This document shows, piece after piece, positions 52,076-55,398 of a stretch of 55,398 nucleotides of DNA. A program made the translations under genes and the position numbers. Each line of letters opens with the position of its first letter. The stretch's first letter is position 1. This stretch comes from an uncultured Bacilli bacterium (lineage in GTDB: Bacteria > Bacillota_I > Bacilli_A > RF39 > UBA660), in assembly GCA_944350445.1 (NCBI GenBank), contig CALVOW010000007.1, positions 1-55,398 of the forward strand, given 5' to 3'. Below the pieces are notes generated by a model, which did no database searches, had not been told where the DNA came from, and saw only the letters and a program-made list of their open reading frames with translations.

Positions 52076-53950
52076 ATGAAAAAGAAAGAATTTAAAGCTG
52101 AATCGAAGAAACTTTTAGATATGATGATTAATTCCATTTATACAAATAAAGAAATTTTCTTACGGGAATTAATATCTAATAGTAGTGATGCTTTGGATAA
52201 ATTATATTATTTATCTTTAACAGATACTTCTTTAAAAGTTAATAAAGATTCATTAGAAATAAAAATTGAAATTGATAAAGAAAAACGTACCATTAAAATT
52301 ATTGATAATGGTGTTGGTATGACTCGTGATGAGCTTGAAACGAATTTAGGAACAATTGCCAAAAGTGGCTCTGAACTATTTAAAGAACAAAATGATAAAC
52401 AAAAAGATATGGAGATTATTGGGCAATTTGGTGTTGGCTTCTATTCAAGTTTTATGGTTGCCAAGGAGGTTGAAGTATTAAGTCGAAGCATCTATGAAAG
52501 TGATGCTAATTTATGGAAAAGTAGTGGAGAAGATGGATACACGATTGAGTCTTCGAAAAAAGATACCAATGGAACCATTATTACCCTTTATTTAAAGGAT
52601 AATACTGATGATAATAATTATGATGAATTCTTAGAAACTTACACAATTAAGCGTATTGTTAGTAAATATTCTGATTATATAAAATATCCAATCAAAATGG
52701 AAGTTGAACATGAAGAAGAGGATAAAGATAAGAAAAAGAAAACAGTTAAAAAGGAAGAAACTTTAAATAGTATGATTCCTATTTGGAAAAAGAAAAAAAG
52801 TGAAGTTAAAGAAGAAGATTACAATAATTTTTATACTGATAAGTTTTATGACTATGAAAAGCCACTTCGTATTATTAAAAGCGAAGTAGAAGGACTTACT
52901 AGTTATCAAGCACTTTTATTTATTCCATCACATGCTCCTTATAATTATTACACTAAGGAATATGAAAAAGGTTTAATGTTATATTCTAAGGGAGTAATGA
53001 TTATGGATAAATGTGCGGATTTACTTCCTGATTATTTTAGTTTTGTTAAAGGTATTGTTGATTCTCTTGATATTTCTTTAAATATTTCTAGGGAAACAAT
53101 GCAAGAAGATCGCCAAGTTAAATTAATTGCTAGAAATTTAGAAACAAAAATTAAAAAAGAACTTGAAACAATGCTAAAAGATGATCGTGATAATTATGTT
53201 AAGTTTTACGAAGCTTTTGGAGAACAACTAAAATATGGAATTTATTCTAGTTATGGTATGAATAAAGAATTACTTCAAGATTTACTTTTATTCTATTCAT
53301 CTAAAGAAGATAAATTAATTACTTTATCGGAATATGTAAGTAGAATGGAAGGAGACACAATCTACTATGCTTCTGGAGAATCAATTGATAAGATCAAAAT
53401 GATGCCTCAAGTAGAAGAAGTAATAGCTAAAGATAAAGAAATTTTCCTTTTAACTAATTATTTAGATGAGTTTGTAATTAAAACAATTGGTGAATATCAA
53501 GGTAAAAAGTTCATGAATGTAAGTGATACTAACTTTGATTTATCTAGTGATGAAGAAAAAGAAAATTTGAAAAAAATTAATGAAGAAAATAAAGATTTAC
53601 TAGCTTTAATGAAAACGGTAATTGATACTAATGTCAAAGACATCAGATTTACCAATCGTTTAAAAAATCATCCAGTTTGTTTAATCACTGATGGTGAAGT
53701 CTCTTTGGAGATGGAAAAAGTTTTAAATCAAATGCCAAATGGCGAGAAAATTTCGGCTAGTAAAATTATGGAAATTAATGAAGCCCATCCAATTAGTAAA
53801 AAGTTACAAGAATTATATAAAAATAATGATAAAGAAACTCTTGAAAAATATACGAAAATTTTATATCAAGAGGCTCGTTTAATTGAAGGACTTTCAGTTG
53901 AAAATCCTAGTGAAGTTGCTAATTTAATTTGTGAAATATTGAGTAAATAA
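52076..53950 (+). CDS. htpG: Chaperone HtpG (Hsp90)
   Basis: HtpG (624 aa) is the bacterial Hsp90. The N-terminal GHKL ATPase has NSSDALDKL, DNGVGMTRDEL, GTIAKSGS and GQFGVGFYSSFMVA. The middle domain has LLFIPSHAPYNYY, GLMLYSKGVMIMDKC and LNISRETMQEDR. The C-terminal dimerisation domain is at about 500-624. A charged linker lies near residues 215-235. CCAAGGAGGAAAA precedes the ATG. Control by HrcA/CIRCE is seen in some low-GC bacteria; in B. subtilis htpG is controlled differently. Confidence 0.97.
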   Translation: MKKKEFKAESKKLLDMMINSIYTNKEIFLRELISNSSDALDKLYYLSLTDTSLKVNKDSLEIKIEIDKEKRTIKIIDNGVGMTRDELETNLGTIAKSGSELFKEQNDKQKDMEIIGQFGVGFYSSFMVAKEVEVLSRSIYESDANLWKSSGEDGYTIESSKKDTNGTIITLYLKDNTDDNNYDEFLETYTIKRIVSKYSDYIKYPIKMEVEHEEEDKDKKKKTVKKEETLNSMIPIWKKKKSEVKEEDYNNFYTDKFYDYEKPLRIIKSEVEGLTSYQALLFIPSHAPYNYYTKEYEKGLMLYSKGVMIMDKCADLLPDYFSFVKGIVDSLDISLNISRETMQEDRQVKLIARNLETKIKKELETMLKDDRDNYVKFYEAFGEQLKYGIYSSYGMNKELLQDLLLFYSSKEDKLITLSEYVSRMEGDTIYYASGESIDKIKMMPQVEEVIAKDKEIFLLTNYLDEFVIKTIGEYQGKKFMNVSDTNFDLSSDEEKENLKKINEENKDLLALMKTVIDTNVKDIRFTNRLKNHPVCLITDGEVSLEMEKVLNQMPNGEKISASKIMEINEAHPISKKLQELYKNNDKETLEKYTKILYQEARLIEGLSVENPSEVANLICEILSK

Positions 53951-54005
53951 AAAATAATTGTTTAAAATATAAATGGTAATATTTATAAAAAAGGAGAGTG
54001 ATAAT

Positions 54006-54374
54006 ATGTTACCAAGAAGATTATTTTATGATACTTTATTCGATGATGATATGATGAAAGGAATGGATGCAGATGTTTATCTAAAAGATGGAGTTTACCA
54101 TATCGAAGTAGATATTCCAGGCTTTAATAAAGAGGATATTAAAATTGAAACTCATAAGGGAACTGTTACAATTAAAGCTGAAAAAGAATATAAAGAAGAT
54201 GATGAAAATAAGAAATATATTCGTCATGAAAGAAGATATAATACCTTAGAAAGATCTTTCTATTTTGGCGATATTGAAGAAGATTTAATTAAAGCTGAAT
54301 TTACTAATGGTACCTTACATTTGACAATTCCTCAAAAAGCTGAGGAAGCTAAAAAACAAATAACAATTGATTAA
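54006..54374 (+). CDS. Small heat-shock protein Hsp20, copy 1
   Basis: This 122-aa alpha-crystallin protein holds unfolded proteins as an ATP-independent chaperone. The crystallin domain runs from about residue 20: VYHIEVDIPGFNKEDIKIE, then TIKAEKEYK and ERSFYFGDI, with the C-terminal NGTLHLTIPQK. An earlier in-frame ATG at 53973 lacks a ribosome site; AAAGGAGAGTGATAAT precedes ATG 54006. It lies 55 bp after htpG with no strong terminator between. Confidence 0.94.
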   Translation: MLPRRLFYDTLFDDDMMKGMDADVYLKDGVYHIEVDIPGFNKEDIKIETHKGTVTIKAEKEYKEDDENKKYIRHERRYNTLERSFYFGDIEEDLIKAEFTNGTLHLTIPQKAEEAKKQITID

Positions 54375-54393
54375 TAAAAAGGAGAGCGATAAT

Positions 54394-54762
54394 ATGTTAC
54401 CAAGAAAATTATTTTGTGATAGTTTATTTGATGAGGATATAACAAGAGGAATGGATTCCGATATTTATTTAAAAGATGGAGTTTACCATATTGAAATGGA
54501 TATTCCAGGCTTTAATAAAGAGGATATTAAAATTGAAATGCATAAAGGAACGCTTACAATTAAAGCTGAAAAAGAATACAAAGAAGATGATGAAAATAAG
54601 AAATATATTCGTCATGAAAGAAAATATAATTCCTTAGAACGATCTTTCTATTTTGGTGATGTTGAAGAAGATAATATTAAAGCTGAATTTACCAATGGTA
54701 CTCTTCATTTAACAATTCCTCAAAAACCAGAAGAAGTTAAAAAACAAATAACAATTGATTAA
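54394..54762 (+). CDS. Small heat-shock protein Hsp20, copy 2
   Basis: This is also 122 aa, nearly identical to copy 1 in the crystallin domain and differing mainly in the N-terminal 25 residues and scattered positions. The same ribosome-site block (AAAGGAGAGCGATAAT) precedes its ATG, 19 bp after the first copy. This is a recent tandem duplication. Different N-termini often tune small-Hsp oligomers, so the two may mix or have diverged in client range. Confidence 0.94.
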   Translation: MLPRKLFCDSLFDEDITRGMDSDIYLKDGVYHIEMDIPGFNKEDIKIEMHKGTLTIKAEKEYKEDDENKKYIRHERKYNSLERSFYFGDVEEDNIKAEFTNGTLHLTIPQKPEEVKKQITID

Positions 54763-54789
54763 TAATAATATTTAAATAATTATTGAATT

Positions 54790-54817
54790 AAGAAGTGATA
54801 ATATTACTTCTTTTTTA
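54790..54817 (+). terminator. Terminator after the heat-shock genes
   Basis: AAGAAGT (54790-54796) pairs with ACTTCTT (54806-54812), followed by T-rich sequence. Confidence 0.78.
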
Positions 54818-54946
54818 TATATTGAATTATATTTTTAATTTTAAAAAATTTTTACCTTCAATTAATTTTAAAAAAATAAACCGTTTATATTATATTGAGA
54901 AGTATTTCTCTTTTTTTATGAACTATTTATTTTTTAAGGAGGTAAA

Positions 54947-55398
54947 ATGAAACAAAATTTATTAACGAAAAAAAGAAAGTTAGAAAAGGGAGATATTATT
55001 CCCTTATACTATGATGAAGCCTTTAAAATAATGTTTGCTAATCCTAATCACTTAGAAATTCTAACTTTATTATTATCAAGGATTTTAAAGGTTGAATACA
55101 AAGATATTGTTGGTAAAGTTAGTCTTGCTCCTTTAAGTATCCCAAAGCATACTTTGGGTGAGAAAAAAACCGAACGAGATGTAGTTGTCTCTATTAATAC
55201 GACTAATTCGAAAAAAATTATTTTAGAAGTTAATGTTAAGAAAAAGTTTTATCAAAGTATTATGGATAGAAATATTTTCTATATGCAAGAAGTTGCAACT
55301 AGTGGTTTTGAAGAAGGAGCTGATTTTGAAAATTTAGATATAACTTTCTTAGTTAACTTTAATACTTTTTATGTTGATAAAATAAATAAAAAAGTCTT
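54947..55398 (+). CDS. PD-(D/E)XK nuclease-family (Rpn/YhgA-type) protein, 5' part
   Basis: The window ends inside this gene; 150 codons are visible. The protein begins MKQNLLTKKRKLEKGDIIPL, then YYDEAFKIMFANPNHLEILTLLLSRIL, which is the usual start of the Rpn/PDDEXK transposase-like family. TERDVVVSINTTNSKKIILEVNV is the nuclease core segment. AAGGAGG is 4 nt before the ATG. A GAGAA/TTCTC hairpin with T7 (about 54898-54917) lies just upstream and could stop read-through or attenuate expression. Such genes are often multicopy and mobile-linked. Confidence 0.82.
   Translation, partial: MKQNLLTKKRKLEKGDIIPLYYDEAFKIMFANPNHLEILTLLLSRILKVEYKDIVGKVSLAPLSIPKHTLGEKKTERDVVVSINTTNSKKIILEVNVKKKFYQSIMDRNIFYMQEVATSGFEEGADFENLDITFLVNFNTFYVDKINKKV

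Overview
The window is a strongly AT-rich bacterial chromosome segment with standard-code genes: TGA is used as a stop (for example at the end of fmt) and Trp is TGG. PolC replicase, two T-box riboswitches, a CIRCE operator, AGGAGG/GGTGAT ribosome binding sites, an endonuclease-type MutL and low-GC codon use point to a Bacillota-type organism. By inference it is probably an uncultured host-associated member of the Bacilli/Mollicutes-like lineages. Most of the window is housekeeping; two stretches (about 14.1-15.8 kb and 25.1-27.3 kb) are scars of recombination or insertion.

Layout. 0.1-9.6 kb: pyrG and mntP on the minus strand, then maf, a T-box-controlled argS, an exported glycosidase-like protein, a solute-binding lipoprotein, rnc and a prepilin. 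9.7-15.6 kb: a surface coiled-coil protein with a palindromic promoter region, comEA and comEC, followed by a frameshifted DUF1016/YhcG nuclease and a decayed partial copy of the comEC 3' end. 15.9-25.1 kb: a DacA-type carboxypeptidase, polC with an unknown partner gene, and a small redox cluster (rubredoxin-like, ferredoxin, carboxymuconolactone-decarboxylase-like, flavodoxin, cupin). 25.1-27.2 kb: remnants (a flavodoxin with a one-base frameshift, a truncated IS1182-type transposase, a zinc-ribbon gene, a likely structured RNA). 27.4-33.2 kb: a Phe T-box leading a hydrolase-pheS-pheT-hisS operon and tRNA-Ala. 33.3-45.2 kb: two large exported paralogs flank an orphan LytTR regulator, fmt and polA. 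45.3-51.9 kb: tgt-tsaC-recX, a putative small RNA, mutL and miaA. 52.0-55.4 kb: CIRCE-controlled htpG, two tandem Hsp20 genes, and the start of a PD-(D/E)XK (Rpn-type) gene cut by the window edge.

The most unusual feature is the duplicated leader in front of the two large exported proteins. Each copy has a matched promoter, a short leader ORF of about 20 codons ending in a G-homopolymer (Gly-GGG codons) directly followed by a stop codon, then a strong intrinsic terminator, then the structural gene. The roughly 80 nt around the leader ORF are identical between copies although the genes and terminator loops have diverged. This looks like an attenuation or slippage switch on a surface-protein family. 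Two further candidates are undescribed RNAs: one at 48349-48485 (promoter, 5' hairpin, 17-bp closing stem, C-rich loop, U-tract) and one on the minus strand at about 26765-26954 (promoter, pairing ends, terminator). All assignments come from reading the sequence; no searches were run.
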